57,104 bases of DNA from Hymenopellis radicata (GCA_015501595.1 JADNRX010000350.1:1-57104); one strand, 5' to 3'. Shown: positions 1 to 12,467, counted from the stretch's first letter. The notes: generated by a model from the letters alone, not told the origin. A program made the numbers and translations.

Positions 1-39
1 GAGCTTTAACACTCATTCAGGATATATTGGTGACCACGG

Positions 40-745
40 CAACACAGCTCAGCAAGTATAACAACACGGTAATTGCGAGGTGACTGTCATCACCACAAGC
101 ACTGCGACCACGATTACACGGGCACTGCAAGGATGACACGGGCAAAGCGACCACCACACGGGTACGGCAAGCATGGCGACACGGGCTTCGCAAGCATAGC
201 AACACGGTAGCTGCGACTACGACAACATGCGCACAGACACTGCAAGTACGGCGACGGCGGCACGGGTACGCGAGCACGGCGACTGCGGGATGAGCACAGC
301 GACGGCGGCACGTGCGAGCACGGCGATTGTGGGATGAGCACAGCGACGGCGGCACGCAAGCACGGCAACGCAAGCACCGCGACTGCGGCACGCGAGCACC
401 ACGGCGACCCGAGCACGACGACAAAAGCACGGCAATACAGCAACTTGGATATTGCGATACGACGATGCGAGCACATCGACAAAAGCACAGCGACTCGGAC
501 ATCACGACTGGGATACCGCGCTTGACATGGCACGGTAACTGCAACGCTGACGGTACGTCAATTTCTAGCTTGATGATACAGTAATGGTCAGAACCTATCA
601 TATATTCTGTACTCCATGTTGTAGCTACGAAATGTGTTATACCTACTAGTGCTACAAAATTCACCGGCTTTCCTCCCTCTATTGTTCCTAAGCGCTGCGC
701 ACAGACACTGCAAGCACGGCGACGGCGGTACGCGAGCACGGCAGC
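40..745. repeat. degenerate GC-rich minisatellite
   Basis: Positions 40-540 are built from variants of a unit close to AGCACGGCGACTGCGGCACG. A second short block at about 690-745 repeats the stretch starting CGCACAGACACTGCAAG that also begins near 231. Between the blocks (about 541-690) is ordinary AT-richer sequence. Long open frames on both strands here have a repetitive composition (runs of R, C, A and V) and are by-products of the repeat, so I call no gene. Confidence 0.8.
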
Positions 746-2085
746 TGGCTGAGCTTACGTAGCCCACCTTAAACGGGCGACTTATGTAATAAGCCCAATC
801 GCGGTACAGACCCCGATATAAACACTAGACTACTCTACTAGTAACACCGGTCTAAGCTATCTAAGTCCGAACCACCGCTGTCACCTTAACAAATCGCCGT
901 TTTCTATGCCCTCATTCCGGAATTAACAGGGTTTCATTAATCAATCATTGATCGCCGTAAAAGCGACGCGAACCACCGATACTACACACACTGTCCATCA
1001 GTGTGATGGTCAATGATGAAAGCAAGCTGCCAGTGAAAGCTTTAAGAAATCCTGCATCATAAGTCTGGGGTAGTGGGCAACTGACTATAGGTCAGTATGC
1101 AGGACAATGCTACATTGTCCTGGCCCACGTACAAGATGTGAAAAAGGACGGGACATACTTATTACACTCGGTATGTGGCGTGGATGTTGATTCATGATCG
1201 GAAGGCATCCGCAACCGGCAGTTCCATTTCGGGACCTCACGCCGTTTTCACCACCACGCAGTCTATCATATCAATGTCGCCAACGGCCAATCTCCGGACG
1301 TGACCAGCTCGCTGCGCAATCACGTGGCTGCGCTTATTAGTCATTCAAGACCCTTGCCCGTGACTTCTGCGCCCCAGTCACGTGCGGATCCTGTTCTACT
1401 GATTATGTGAACCTCAATAAGCGAGATGTGATGGAGAACAAGGCTTTACCAAGAAGACATCGGCCGAAGAAACTAGCGCCAGGTGTGTGAGAAGACTCGA
1501 ACTGGAACTGGAAGAGTCATGCCAAACGAATGCCGCGAGTAACAATCCTCATCAGCGCCTCATTAGCGTAATCAGGGTCCTACGCCACAATTGATGAGCT
1601 CTGGGTTCGGGAAGCCTTCAGCCACAGCAAGGACTGTGGATGGGCTCGATGGGACTTAGCAGCAGATTATAAGTCATTCTGTGGTAGATGAACACAGAGA
1701 ATGAGGTAGACTGCTTTGCACTGCTGATGGACCATCCGCAAAACCGGAATTTGTGGCGCTGATAGGGAAAACGGCTGGGTCCAGAAAACGGGAACGGATA
1801 GAAGTGATCAGCCCCAGTTCATGGGTACAGGGTCTGGTCTTCTAACCCTTGATATAGGCGCCAAAACTTAAAAGGTCGATCCGGAGATATGTACGCGCGA
1901 ATTGAATGGATGCTGGCTCGGTTCGCCTGTCATTTTTGCAGAAAGAAAACTGTTGATTTGCTATGATACTTCTGTTTGTACGTTTCAATAAGTCAAGGTC
2001 GGATGCGGAAGACGGGGTTTCACTCCTTCCACGATATAAGCACTGCCAGCACGTTACTGCCGCCAACATATCGAGACGTACCACC
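746..2085. other. intergenic, no gene seen
   Basis: No frame of convincing coding character is present. This stretch should contain the promoter of the gene starting at 2086, but I see no clear TATA box close to that start. Confidence 0.5.
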
Positions 2086-2980
2086 ATGTCATCCTACCAA
2101 GGTCAAAACGGAGGTCGGTCCCCCAGATATTCACCGCCCAGCCAGCAGTCACTGACCGCGGCGTGCCCAGGATACCCCCGACTCAATGTTGGCCATACGG
2201 GTCCTACCCAGACGCCAAGTGACTGTAAGCGCACCTACGACTTATCATTAGAAAGCAACGCCGATCAATGGGACCAACCCACAGATTACATCGTCAGAGA
2301 ACAAGCACCCCCTCTCAGGAGAACAACGCTCTTGACATACCCGCAGACCGCGCCCCACTGTACGTTCTAGTTGATTCATCAGCGATTTACGTGTATTGAA
2401 AAACGTACAGATGAACCTCAAAGAGCCGCGTACACACCAAAGCCCAACTTCGGTCTTCCCAATCAAGGTCTTGCCTATAACGCGTACATCGAACCCGCGC
2501 TCCAGAGATCGGCGCCCTTGCTCCGCGCCAGCTCTCATTACTTGCCACAGCAAGCCACCAACAACTTCCACGGCAACCATGTGGCGTACCCGCCTCTGAG
2601 ATCGGGTGTAAGCGCGTACATGCCGCAGCAGGGGTCGGCGTCGGAGTCAAGCACAAGTAGGTCGCTCGAACATTTTTGTTTCGGATACGCTGACTATCGT
2701 TACAGTGCGCCACGCCCAGCGATGGATCGAGATCGCGAATGGTGGCGTCGACATAAGCCAGTCTCTCCCATCGATGGGGGACATCATCGACAATAAGGAT
2801 ATCATCGTCCAGTTTCCAGATGGTACCATCAAGGACGTCAGGACCCACGGCCATGTCGTTACACACCGCAGGGCGGCGAAGGCGGTCAAAAAGTGGTACA
2901 CGCAGAACACTGGTCGGTCGGGCTCTCTGTTGAAGGGCTTCCGCGTCGTTAATGGCGTCTACATTGCTCATATCGTCTGA
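2086..2980 (+). CDS. uncharacterised five-exon gene, paralogue of the gene at 40807-41770
   Basis: Comparison with the minus-strand paralogue gives exons 2086-2113, 2171-2224, 2285-2359, 2411-2656 and 2706-2980, all in phase 1, for about 225 aa. The start has a good context (CCACCATGT). The N-terminal half is rich in Q, P, Y and S (YMPQQG near 2620). The C-terminal 90 residues form the conserved part: HAQRWIEIANGGVD, FPDGT, KGFRV and a terminal YIAHIV. No signal peptide or membrane segment is visible. Introns 1 and 2 are 57 and 60 nt, multiples of three without stop codons, so retaining them keeps the frame open and would give up to 264 aa. I do not recognise the family; its function is unknown. 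Confidence 0.7.
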
Positions 2981-5576
2981 ACGCAGACATGGTCAGCATA
3001 CTCCATCTAACCACCCAAATTGCGACGAACCTTTGACCATTATTCCTTTTATGCATCCTCTCTATTTAATGTTGCTAACTCATGCACGCTGGCTCGTGGG
3101 CATCCCACTATCTTCATCAGCACCTCTGGCACAGGAGGCGGAGATGTTACATACCTACGTGCTCTACCACACGCCCCGATTGCAGGACAATCATCCTTCC
3201 TTCTTTCCTTCCTTTGCGTTATCTCTTCATTCAACTGGGTCTTGAAGACTCGGGGTCCTGTAGGGACAATCTCTGTAAAATATATTTAGGAATCAACTGA
3301 AGTCAATGTAATCAGTCCGTACCTCAGTCACTAGCGTCGTCGATTACGCCAGCGGTATAAGAGTAGTGCGTTGCGCACGGTGATGCTGAGAGTACGAGAC
3401 GAAGTGCTGTGACCCACTGTTCTCACGACCAAATACGGATGGCATGTGCGTTACCTTTTCGTCTTTAGAGCGACTAGAGTGGCTCAATTGGATGCATTCG
3501 TCAAGGAAAATCAAATGACGCCGGCAGCGAACTCGACTTTAAGAATACTGTGATATCAAGATCCTCCGAGAGTCGTGAAAATCTGACGCTGGACATAATG
3601 TTCGATTGGACGGTGAGACCTTGTCTATGACCTGTCAAATTCTGGGTCAGAACAACGAATGAACTAAAGGATATGGTATGCATACGTCAAGACTATACTT
3701 CGGCAAGGCGCTTGCCAGAGAATGCGACAGTGTATTCTGCAAGACCGACTGCGATACCCGATATCCCAAATACGGATCCGAAAGAATGCGTAAGGAAATT
3801 CCGGGACTTCCTTATCGCTTTGTCGTGTGCTATCCTCGCATCAGAATTGTCAGAGAAAGACAATGACAACATAAACGTACTCGGCCTTCAACTCATATCA
3901 ATCAACGACCCATGGAAGAGCATCCCACGCCCAAATTCGTCCAACAGACGTGAGCGATATTTCGAACTGCATGCTCAGACCCAATCCTGTTCCCGCCGAT
4001 GTCAACGGTTGTGTCAAATGCGGACCAATGAGATCGATGATGATTCCAGTGCTGATGGATCGGCGCGCTGAGCGTTGGGTTTATCAGGCGCGCATTGGCT
4101 GGCTGAATGAATTTTGTAAATTTTCTTGGAAGAAGGTGGGGAGGGGGTCGAACGTCTGAAAATGTGGACGTTACAACATGAGCAGGTTGAGCCGGAGGAG
4201 GTATGAAAACTACCGAGAAAACAGCAGCTCCGCCGGAAAAGTATGTCTCTGCCGTGGAAGAACTCAAGGGAAGGACTGAAAGAGAGAACGTCCTGCCGCC
4301 CCAAACGAATGTTGCGAGGTAGAAGTGTTGCCGCGCCGAAAAATATGGCTACGAGACGGCGGGACCATGGGGTGACGTTCCCGCCTAGGTTGACTCCGAG
4401 CAGGCCGAGGATGGAAGTAATGCAGGACATCTACATATTTGGATTAGATGCTTTCTGGAAGATAGTCGAGATGATATACCAGTAGGAGGCTCTGAACATC
4501 GATGTCCCGAAGTTTGAGGTCGCTCTTCTTCTGAATGCTGAGCTTCCCGAGTTTGTTTGGAGCTTTGAAGCCTGTAGACGTATACCATCAAGGACAGTAC
4601 TCCTCACGTTTCTGCGATAGTTCCGCCGATGGATGCGCCGAGGGCTCTGATTTCTAGCTGAAAGATGGTTGGTATAATTCCTTCACAAAGAGCACAAGAC
4701 GCGTACACCATAAGAGCTATTCTTCATAGCCTGGTACAATCCTCTACATGAAATGGTACGCAATTATTTGCGAGATCATGATCAAACCGCCGCCTCGGAG
4801 ACACGGTCAGTTTTCTCTATACGCAAGAAGAACGGTATGCATACCTCCAAGCCCACAAAAAGCGCTAGCCGTAACGAGCTGCAGCAAGTTCTGACTGACC
4901 CCACCATTGAACATCCTACCAAGAACGCGCCCAACGTGAAACCATATACCGGTGTCCGTCCAAAGATGCCACCGAACCGACGTCGAGACGATGAGGTAGG
5001 ACGTCGCCACCCATGCGAGATTAGGTCAAACTTGGCTAAACGCAAATTAGCGACTGATTGCAGAACAAAGATTACATGGAACACCGTGAAATTCCCGGGC
5101 AATGTTCGTCGCGCCAATAATTCGACAATGGTCAGGTTTCGTTTCGTTTCGATTGGGTTCAAGTTATTGCCCGGCTCGGGGGAAGAAGTGCCAAAAGACT
5201 TGAAGCGCGAATCGATGTCAACGAGATTGAGTATGAGTATGAGTGATGGTTGAAAGCAAGGAAAAGGAAGGACAAGCTAACTTGTCAAATGCCCCATTTA
5301 GAATATTGCCCCTATTTACGCCCAACTACGTCTGACTCTCTTTCTCTCCATCACCTCGCACAAGACGCCGTCTAGTATGCTCATTTGCGTGGCTAAGAGC
5401 ACGCGTCTGCAGGTGTTGCCACGATATCCCTCTATCTCGACTGTGCGCGCCGGGCCGTCCATTTGAAGAAGGAATGGGGAGGAGGGCCCGTTACCGCGAT
5501 TCCCGCCATGTTCGCACTTGCCGGCTGTACTCCTGACTTTGGCCTTCTTCGCAGTAAAGGAAAAGAGACAAGGTGA
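2981..5576. other. no confident gene; scattered open frames
   Basis: Open frames at 3673-4071 (+), 4753-5253 (+) and several on the minus strand between 3902 and 5162 overlap each other, and I cannot choose between strands. Some minus-strand stretches are hydrophobic (GRTPVYGFTLGAFLVG near 4950) and vaguely recall a decayed membrane transporter, but no complete domain or exon chain can be built. I treat the region as intergenic or gene relic. Confidence 0.3.
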
Positions 5577-7868
5577 CACGATTAGGAATTGGAGGTCGAT
5601 GTAATTCCCTGGACTCCTTCAACGGCGCCATCCTCTTCTCCTTTCTTCCTCGGCGTTTTGACCCTTTAAATGTTACCTGGCAAGTCAGTTCTTTCGTTGG
5701 GATCCCATACTGACTGCCTACCGTAGCCGGCGTGACCTAACGGTTAAGCGCTGAGCTGTGGCGATGCAACCTGGATGTCTTTTTCTCGGCTGCGACAAGC
5801 GTGTGTCTTCGTGACAAGCCGGTTTTCCTTGTTAACGCCCACGACCCGGGAAGTGCTGGATATATACGGTTTTGGTCTTATTCCAGATTGAGTGAGAGAT
5901 TCCCGCCATGCTTGTTTCCACCGTCAACTATCTAACTGACGGCAGAGGTAGCGCAGCGGTCTACTTACCTTCCGTCATAGTTCCGGGGATCAGAATGTAT
6001 TTTTGTGGTACGATTTTCCGCGGCATGTTGATGTTGGTAATGTGGACACGTATCGCGTTCTGTCGTCACATTTGTTGAATCTGTTGGAGTTCCTCTCGGC
6101 TATGTCTGTTGACGCTTGACCTAGCACAAAATGTCAGTTTCAACTTTCCTGTTCGCGATCCTATTGCGAGTCAGACTGACTTTGTCTTTTTTTCTAGATT
6201 TTTGTCGCCCATCTAGCCTAATGGTAGATGTGGCAGATGTAGACCCGGCGCGCGTAAGCGTTTGAATGTTTAGCTTTTTGTTATGCTACTATGAATGAGG
6301 ATCATTTATTCTGCGCCACCCGCTTGGCATCTCCCCCCGTCCGCTCTTCAGGCTCATCATCGTCGTCCTGGTGATGTGCTGCGTTCGTCTTCTCGTCTGT
6401 GCATCATTCTTTCCTCTCGTCTACGCATCCCCGACGTTTTCCCTCTCGCGATCACTGCCTCTCGGGATTTGCTTTGGAGCCAAATGATGTGCAACGGGAG
6501 AGAGAAAGGACACAGTTATTTGAAGACGAGTCACTGCCCAGCGATATCACGACCTGAGGCCTGCACTCGTTCTGGTAGGATTTGGCAGTTCAATAAACGG
6601 AACGCCGTACCGGGATTCCGGACACTCTTTTCTTTTCCCCCGTCATGACATTGAACTCACTGTGGACCGGCGTTCCTAAGCTCTACGAGCTCCAGCGCGT
6701 ATTAGAGGACAAGGATGCTTGTGGAGGTGAAGGAGAGGGAGACTCTCCCTCACTCGATTGGACACAGCCTCTTCGTCCTCTCCTCATACACGCATCCAGT
6801 CCCAGGTGGAGGAGGATGGCTGGTTGCGGAGAAGAGGTGAAATATGTGGTCGTCCTGCTCCGCTTTCAAACGTCAATTGCACTTCCTTCCGTCCTCGGTG
6901 GTGTACCGGTCACTAAGTACTTATCATGGGTCATACTATTGTCGGTATCTTTTTGTGCTCGAGTTCTTTTAGCCTGACCTTATTTCTGCCTGTCACTCAC
7001 AACGATTTGGGGGCTGTAGTCTAGCGGTTAGTTGCTGCCTCAGTAGTGGCCCCATCCCATGGAATTCGCTTTTGCAGGTCTAAATTTCCGCGGACTGGTC
7101 TTGTGATGGGCAGAGGTTCAGGATAGGATGCAGAGGAGAGGCGCGAGTGGTGCTCCTCGCTCCTCATGTACCGACAGCATCTTCATCGGCAGCATACTCT
7201 TTTTCTTCCTTCTTTCCTCGGCATTTTTGATGCTTAGTCGGGCCCCCTCGGCAAGTCTGTCCTTTTGTTCGGGATCCTATAGTGACTCTCTGCCTTAGGG
7301 ATCCGCGGCCAGTGTGGCTTAACGGCTGAACTGGCGGTTGTAAACTCAATGCCGCATAAGCTGCAACTATTTTTTCCCTGCTGCGTGAAGCGTGCGCTTG
7401 TGTTTGACAGTAAGGCGCAGCAATTCCGTGTCCTCTGCCCACCTCCAAGTCTCCGCCGTGACGCGGACGCGTACATCTGTGGGACAAAAGCGCACGAGGT
7501 CTCAGTCTTGGAGCCGCAGAAGGATCAGGAGCTCGCGATGTCTAGTGAGTATATATCCTCACGACGCCATTTGAAGAACAGGCCCTCGCTCCAGCCCTAC
7601 GACCCGCTCCTTGTCGTATATCTTGAAGTGCCAACACTCTGCGTTGACTCTTCCCACATCCCATCTCTACACAAGCGCGACTTGGACTTGACTTGACTAC
7701 CACGCGACTCTCTCGACCATGTCAGTCTTCACATGGATGCTCGCTGAGGGAAGAGGGTCCAACGCTCCTCCTCTCTCCTGTTGTAATCTGGGACTTGCCT
7801 GATGTCTTCGTCTTCTTTCCGCCTATCAATCATTTTTGTTGGCGTTTTTTGTGTTGGAAGTGCAGGGC
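5577..7868. repeat. segmental duplication, copy 1 (uninterrupted copy)
   Basis: Starting at CGATTAGGAATTGGAGG, this segment is collinear with 13248-16070 continued at 29262-30000. Shared landmarks are GACCCTTTAAATGT, CACAAAATGTCAGTTTCAAC, AAGAGGTGAAATATGTGG, TTTCCGCGGACTGGTC and TTTTTTGTGTTGGAAGTGCAG. Copy 1 lacks the retrotransposon, the MITE and a stretch of about 0.9 kb found in copy 2, so it acts as the empty site for those insertions. It also lacks about 46 bp after GGAGGTCGATGT. It contains several tRNA-like heads and no credible protein gene. Confidence 0.85.
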
Positions 7869-10740
7869 TGTACCTAACCGGCTACCTCGCTAATGTGGAA
7901 TGAAACGAGAATTTTTTATGTCAGTGTTTCTACTCTTCAGTGTGTCCTTGACTGTATAGTTGACCTACATAACCGAGCGAGTTTGGCCTAGCGGTTGGGC
8001 TGCAGCTCTTGCCACTCAGCCATGATAATTTATAGTGCATCACTTTTTCCGGCCTGTGTCTGGAACCGACCTGAGTTGGAGCACGTAGCGGCGGATCTCC
8101 ACGGTACACATTCTTCCCGCTCCTCGTTGCCTTGCCCCTGGGAGCGAAAGAGATTTTTGAGGCGCGGATGTCCGGACCGGGATTCCGGACAGTCCTTTCC
8201 TCCGCCGTCATGGCTGAAATCGACAATGGATGCTGGTCGGCTCAGGCGTACGGAACGTACACCCCTGGCAGGCTTAGGACATGTCATCCTCAGGCTCATG
8301 GACGTCAATCTGCGCTTCTGCCATCTTCGAGCTCTGCACATCCTGGTCACCGCACAAGTATTCACGTCGTCTTGCGGTCACGGACGTTGCAAGGTGGAGG
8401 CACGACGCCGAGGGACGACACACTTTGACTGGTACTCATCGCTCCGACATGGCGTGGTCGCGTCCCACACGCCACCATAGGGAGATAGGACCCCCGAGTA
8501 GGAAGACGAAGACACCGTGACAGGAAGGAGAGGAGGCTCCTCTTTCCCGGCCATGCTTCAGCGAAGAGGGCCTCGGCGTGCCTCACGAGAAAGAAGACAC
8601 AAGCTAGACACCTCCTCTTGTCGACGGAGGGCGCCCCTTGAATGGAAGAGACGCGGAGGACGATAGCGCACTTGGAAGCGGGTCTTAGAGAAGACGCGTA
8701 CTACAATTCAGCATCAATGCGCGCTCCTCTTGTAATCGAGCGCCGCCCGCACAATCTAGTTTTCCTGTCAACCCGAGCGTTCCGGTTATCTGCTGCCAAT
8801 GTGATGTTGCTGAAACTGCGTTGTTTTTCGGGTCTAGACTCGCGTTGAGCTTTTCGATTATCAAGGCATCCGCGTTCCAAGTCGGCGGCAGAGGTGGTAT
8901 AGCGGTTACTTGCTGCCGTACTTGGAGTGATTGCGTCCTTGCATTTTTTTGGTCTCAATTTATGCGGGAGCTGGGAGGGGACGACTTGCCTCCGCCCTAA
9001 TGTCAGTTCCCCCTGTGACTTGGACCCATAAACGACGAGCATCAGCAGCCGGTTTAACCTATTGGTTCAACCGGGTTAGTACGTGTTGGGGGAAGGTAAT
9101 TTTTTTTCTTGCTCCGACGTGTATAAGCTATCGATATGCGCTCTCAATCCTCACTTTGCGCCCACTGTGTTCTTCTATATGATGGGCCAAGTACATCTTG
9201 CTGTACCCCGGGGCTGGAATGGGCGGATCACCTCACTTTGAGCTGCGTCCTTGTCTTTCTTTTGAAGCCTTCTTAAGGTTGGCATTAGTCGACTGGCTGG
9301 CGGCACAGTGACTCAACGGTTACTCGCTGCTCTAAACAGTACGTGAACAGTCGTTTTTTATTATTGCAGCTTGATAACACATCGCGGTTTTACTTACCAA
9401 TGGCATACGCCAGGGAGCGGTAGCGCCCTGTGAGCTTCCTCTTTGTTCTTCACCCTTTTCTGACTCACGGCGGTACCCTACTACTACTACAGTAACGTCT
9501 GAAGTGTTTCCCTTTTGGGTCCAACTCTCCGTGACTGAGATGTTGCTGCTTATTCCTCGATTCAATCAGCGGTATAGGTGGTGTAGCGGGCTGCGGCGCC
9601 TACTACATACTGCTAATATGATGCGTTGGTGACAATTATTTTTACCTTACCCTAATCAAACCCGCGGGCTCTTCTCTTCAAGTTCCTCGGGCTCCGAGTC
9701 AGTGTTCACCAGCCGGCATCGTCATCCTAGACTTCTAGTGGCCAGTCTAGCCTAGCGGGTTATACTGCCGCATCGTCCTCGGCGAGTACTTAGTTTTTAG
9801 TTTGCCTGTGATCATGATAGTAGTACTCGATTCATTGCAAAGACCTACAAACTCGTTGTGGATTAGATCCCCGATTCCCCAAAAAATGGTAATTGGCTCT
9901 TCCCATGATAAATTCACATTGCACATGCAAACCGTTAGAGCACAGGTGCCTCGCTGACACGGTGAGCGCGAGCGCGAGTTGAAATGGGTGCCTGGTGTGT
10001 GCGGACCGGGATGCCCGAACCCGCTTTCCTTCTCCCACCATGACGTCTATCTCCAACTGCCCTTCACCTTCACTTAGGTGAGGATTACCGGTCACAGTGT
10101 TTGGCTTTCATTGAGTGAACCAGCGCCGCCATGTGTGTATTGGAGGCGAGCCATCTTCGGTTCAAGGGAGCCTGTTTGTACACGGCCGCCTAGCTCATCA
10201 CTGCCAGAATAGCAGGCATCTATAGCCGGTTTAACTTAGTGGTTGAACTGATTACTCTACAATGCCAAACCGAATTTTTTATCTGGATTCTTTCCTCTTC
10301 CTACGTCAAGCGCCCGCCTACTCCTCCTGCAAGCCCTTCGCGCTCATCTTCAAACGCTGCCGCATTGGTTGTCTTTCCCGCGCATGCGTCTTCGCCCTCG
10401 TCTATACTTACTGTGTCCTTCGTCCGCCTGTAAATACATGATAGGCAAGTAAATTTTTGTCATGTCCTCTGTTTTTCACGCTCACGGCCATTAAGCCTTC
10501 CTTCACAGGGAAGCGCGTTTGACGTAGCAGTTGAACTGCAGCTATGGGTAAACAGTGATCGATGTGCACTAAACTTTTCAAGTTCAGAATGCGATTCGAA
10601 TGCATCAACTATGTATGAGTACGTACTGTTCTGCCATTATCGTCGGAATGTATCCTCTAACGGCAGTCAGTGTAGCCTAACAGTTATACTGGAGCATGTG
10701 TGTATAGTCCTCGTTTTCTTTTCAATGCCGTAGAACGGGC
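5726..10740 (+). repeat. array of tRNA-like (A-box-like) repeat heads
   Basis: About fifteen heads resembling the 5' half of a tRNA, all on the plus strand, start near 5726, 5941, 6207, 6889, 7009, 7303, 7974, 8884, 9046, 9296, 9568, 9738, 10222, 10508 and 10661. The cores are variants of GTRGCCTAACGGTTA or GGTATAGCGGTTACTTG. A run of 4-8 T lies about 50-70 nt downstream of most of them. In several, this run is followed by a B-box-like block such as AGGTCTAAATTTCC. A (CCGGGATTCCGG)-type block and a CT-rich stretch recur further downstream. Inference: decayed tRNA-derived SINEs or an array of short pol III units. No complete cloverleaf was found, so none is called a tRNA gene. Confidence 0.6.
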
Positions 10741-11044
10741 ATCGTCACAAGACGCAAAGGTAGAGTTGCCTTTCCAGTTGCGATATCTAAAAACCTCATG
10801 AATATTCGAAAAGCACTACAACATGAAGCGTCAACCGTTAGGGCACGGGTGCTGGTGGATGTGCGTCCGCAAGCAATTTGAAGGGCGGAACTGCGGACCG
10901 GGATCCCGTCTCTGCTCTCCTTCATCACGACATTGGCGTGCCGCCGCCAGCTACACTGCTCATTCTACTCTAACGAACGCTTTCACCACGGTACGGCGCG
11001 CGCATACAGATAACCACGATACGGTGGTTATCTCTCCTCCTACG
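10741..11044. other. intergenic, end of repeat array
   Basis: Contains one more copy of the GGACCGGGAT block (10895-10910) followed by a CT-rich stretch. Nothing coding is visible upstream of the next gene. Confidence 0.4.
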
Positions 11045-11411
11045 ATGGTAGCGCCTATGAACAATGGATCGGGTCCATACGCACCCGTTGCGACGACATC
11101 CGCGGTACTTCCCTCGTCCGGACCCGGTAGAGGAGCTAAACGCAAAGAGCATCCCGACGCTTCACGGCCCAAGACGACGAGAGCTTTTGACCGTTGTCGC
11201 GATAAAAAGACCAAGTAAGGTTTTGATTTATATGTGCGATTTGCAGTAGTATCTAATTTCTCAGATGCAACTTGAATATGTCGACAACGCCCCGTCGTCG
11301 TGCAGGATATGTACCTCTTTATCTCTGGAGTGCAGGTTCGACCTACCAATAACGGAGAGTCGACAGAAGAGAGTTATACGGGCAGCTGTGACTGAAAGGT
11401 TCGTCTTCTAA
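11045..11411 (+). CDS. Zn2Cys6-like DNA-binding region, frame disrupted, C-terminal part uncertain
   Basis: Exon 1 (11045-11214) encodes a basic segment ending AFDRCRDKKTK. After a 50-bp intron (11215-11264) the next exon supplies CN, then, in a frame shifted by one base, LEYVDNAPSSCRICTSLSLE followed by CRFDLP. This is the fungal binuclear cluster spacing C-x2-C-x6-C-x11-C-x2-C-x6-C, except that the first cysteine is Phe. The shift lies at TGCAACTTGAA (about 11265-11275) and would be repaired by one extra C. Fungal Zn2Cys6 proteins are DNA-binding transcription regulators. With one zinc ligand missing and the frame broken, this copy may be non-functional or mis-sequenced. A further intron may start at AAAGGTTCGT (about 11396). 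Confidence 0.5.
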
Positions 11412-11615
11412 CCTTTCGAGATCTCGTTTTCATCATGTCTCTGTTCAAAATAGAGGCTCGCCTGGCTCCCCAACTTTCAACGTAGCTAATATCGCCGTCT
11501 GCTAGTCCGGAATCCAGTGCCATTATACTATGCTCACTGATCCAAGTAAGCCTTCTCACTTCATTGTATGCGGTCGTTGACGTATACGTGCTCTCCAGTA
11601 TCACATCTGAAAGAA

Positions 11616-12135
11616 AGTGAGGGCGTTTTCGCGTTGCAGCTCCTCCACAGCACAATAGACGGCTGGCTGGTGGCTCTTCCTCACGATTTCTTACATCTGA
11701 AGAGAGCTGTGCGTTTCCTAACAGGAATTTCAAGTCATCCCTGTATCCTGAATGTGGCAGTATTCCAGCCAACGACTACGACAGGCAACCCCGACGTCTG
11801 CGGTGTGCTTCGCGTTTCTATCGGATTTCTCTCGACCGTCACTGGGAGGGATCCTTGTCATCACTGCTGAGAAGGCGAGGGAGATCAAGGATCTCCCGCC
11901 AGGTAACCGATATATCATCATCGGGAGTACGAGGCTCGACTTGTCGGAATTTTCTGAGCCTTTCGTTCTAGTCGTGGGTCAATCGGAGATGGACGATTCG
12001 ACGCCGCTGTCTCAGCCTTCTTCGGATGCGTATCCTGGGGATCCTGCTATATTCTCTGATGTTATTCTACGAGACGGTAGTGTAGCTGCCCGGCTCCTGC
12101 TTCGTTCAGCTTTCCACATCATATTCTGGCAATAA
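11616..12135 (+). other. possible coding continuation downstream of the zinc-cluster exons
   Basis: Two overlapping plus-strand frames are open here. One runs from about 11616 to 11970 and includes SSSRFLTSEESCAFPNRNF. The other ends at 12135 and includes SLGGILVITAEKAREIKDLP. Both have plausible composition, but neither shows a recognisable domain and I could not connect them by splice sites to 11045-11411. They could be later exons of that gene or a separate gene. Confidence 0.25.
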
Positions 12136-12460
12136 TGTGGTGTATCTAAATTACCCAGGCGTGTCGACATAGCTTTGAATATCCTTCTTCGGCTTCGTGC
12201 GCGGTCGATCGTTTCTAGCTGTCAGTGTGTTATTTTTACAGGATGTTGTACAGTTCCGTTCCTACCTTGCTATCTTCACCGCGAGTTGGTTTCCTTTTTA
12301 CCGACATGAACTGCTGTCCTTGTCTAGCACGCCCGACACACGTTCGCGAGGAATCGACTCAGAAATATGCGGTGACGTATCCCAACCAACGCGACCTTAT
12401 GACGCATACTCACGATCAAGAAGCACTGCTGCCCGATTCATCGCCGGCTTCGCGAAAAGG

Positions 12461-12467
12461 TATATAA
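12461..12467 (+). promoter_or_regulatory. TATA box of the Con-6 gene
   Basis: TATATAA lies 63 bp upstream of the ATG at 12530 and is followed by a CT-rich, C-rich leader (CCCCCATCTCCCCAGC) typical of strongly expressed fungal genes. Confidence 0.7.

Noticed and set aside
2371..2796. Reading 2371-2796 as a separate gene starting with MIHQRFTC
   Set aside because: Its first 13 codons are intron sequence (2360-2410). Comparison with the paralogue shows that it is exon 4 of the gene at 2086 plus the following intron.
4014..5162. Possible decayed major-facilitator transporter on the minus strand
   Set aside because: A few hydrophobic stretches (GRTPVYGFTLGAFLVG, RALGASIGGTIAET) recall such proteins, but they cannot be ordered into exons and the opposite strand has equally open frames.
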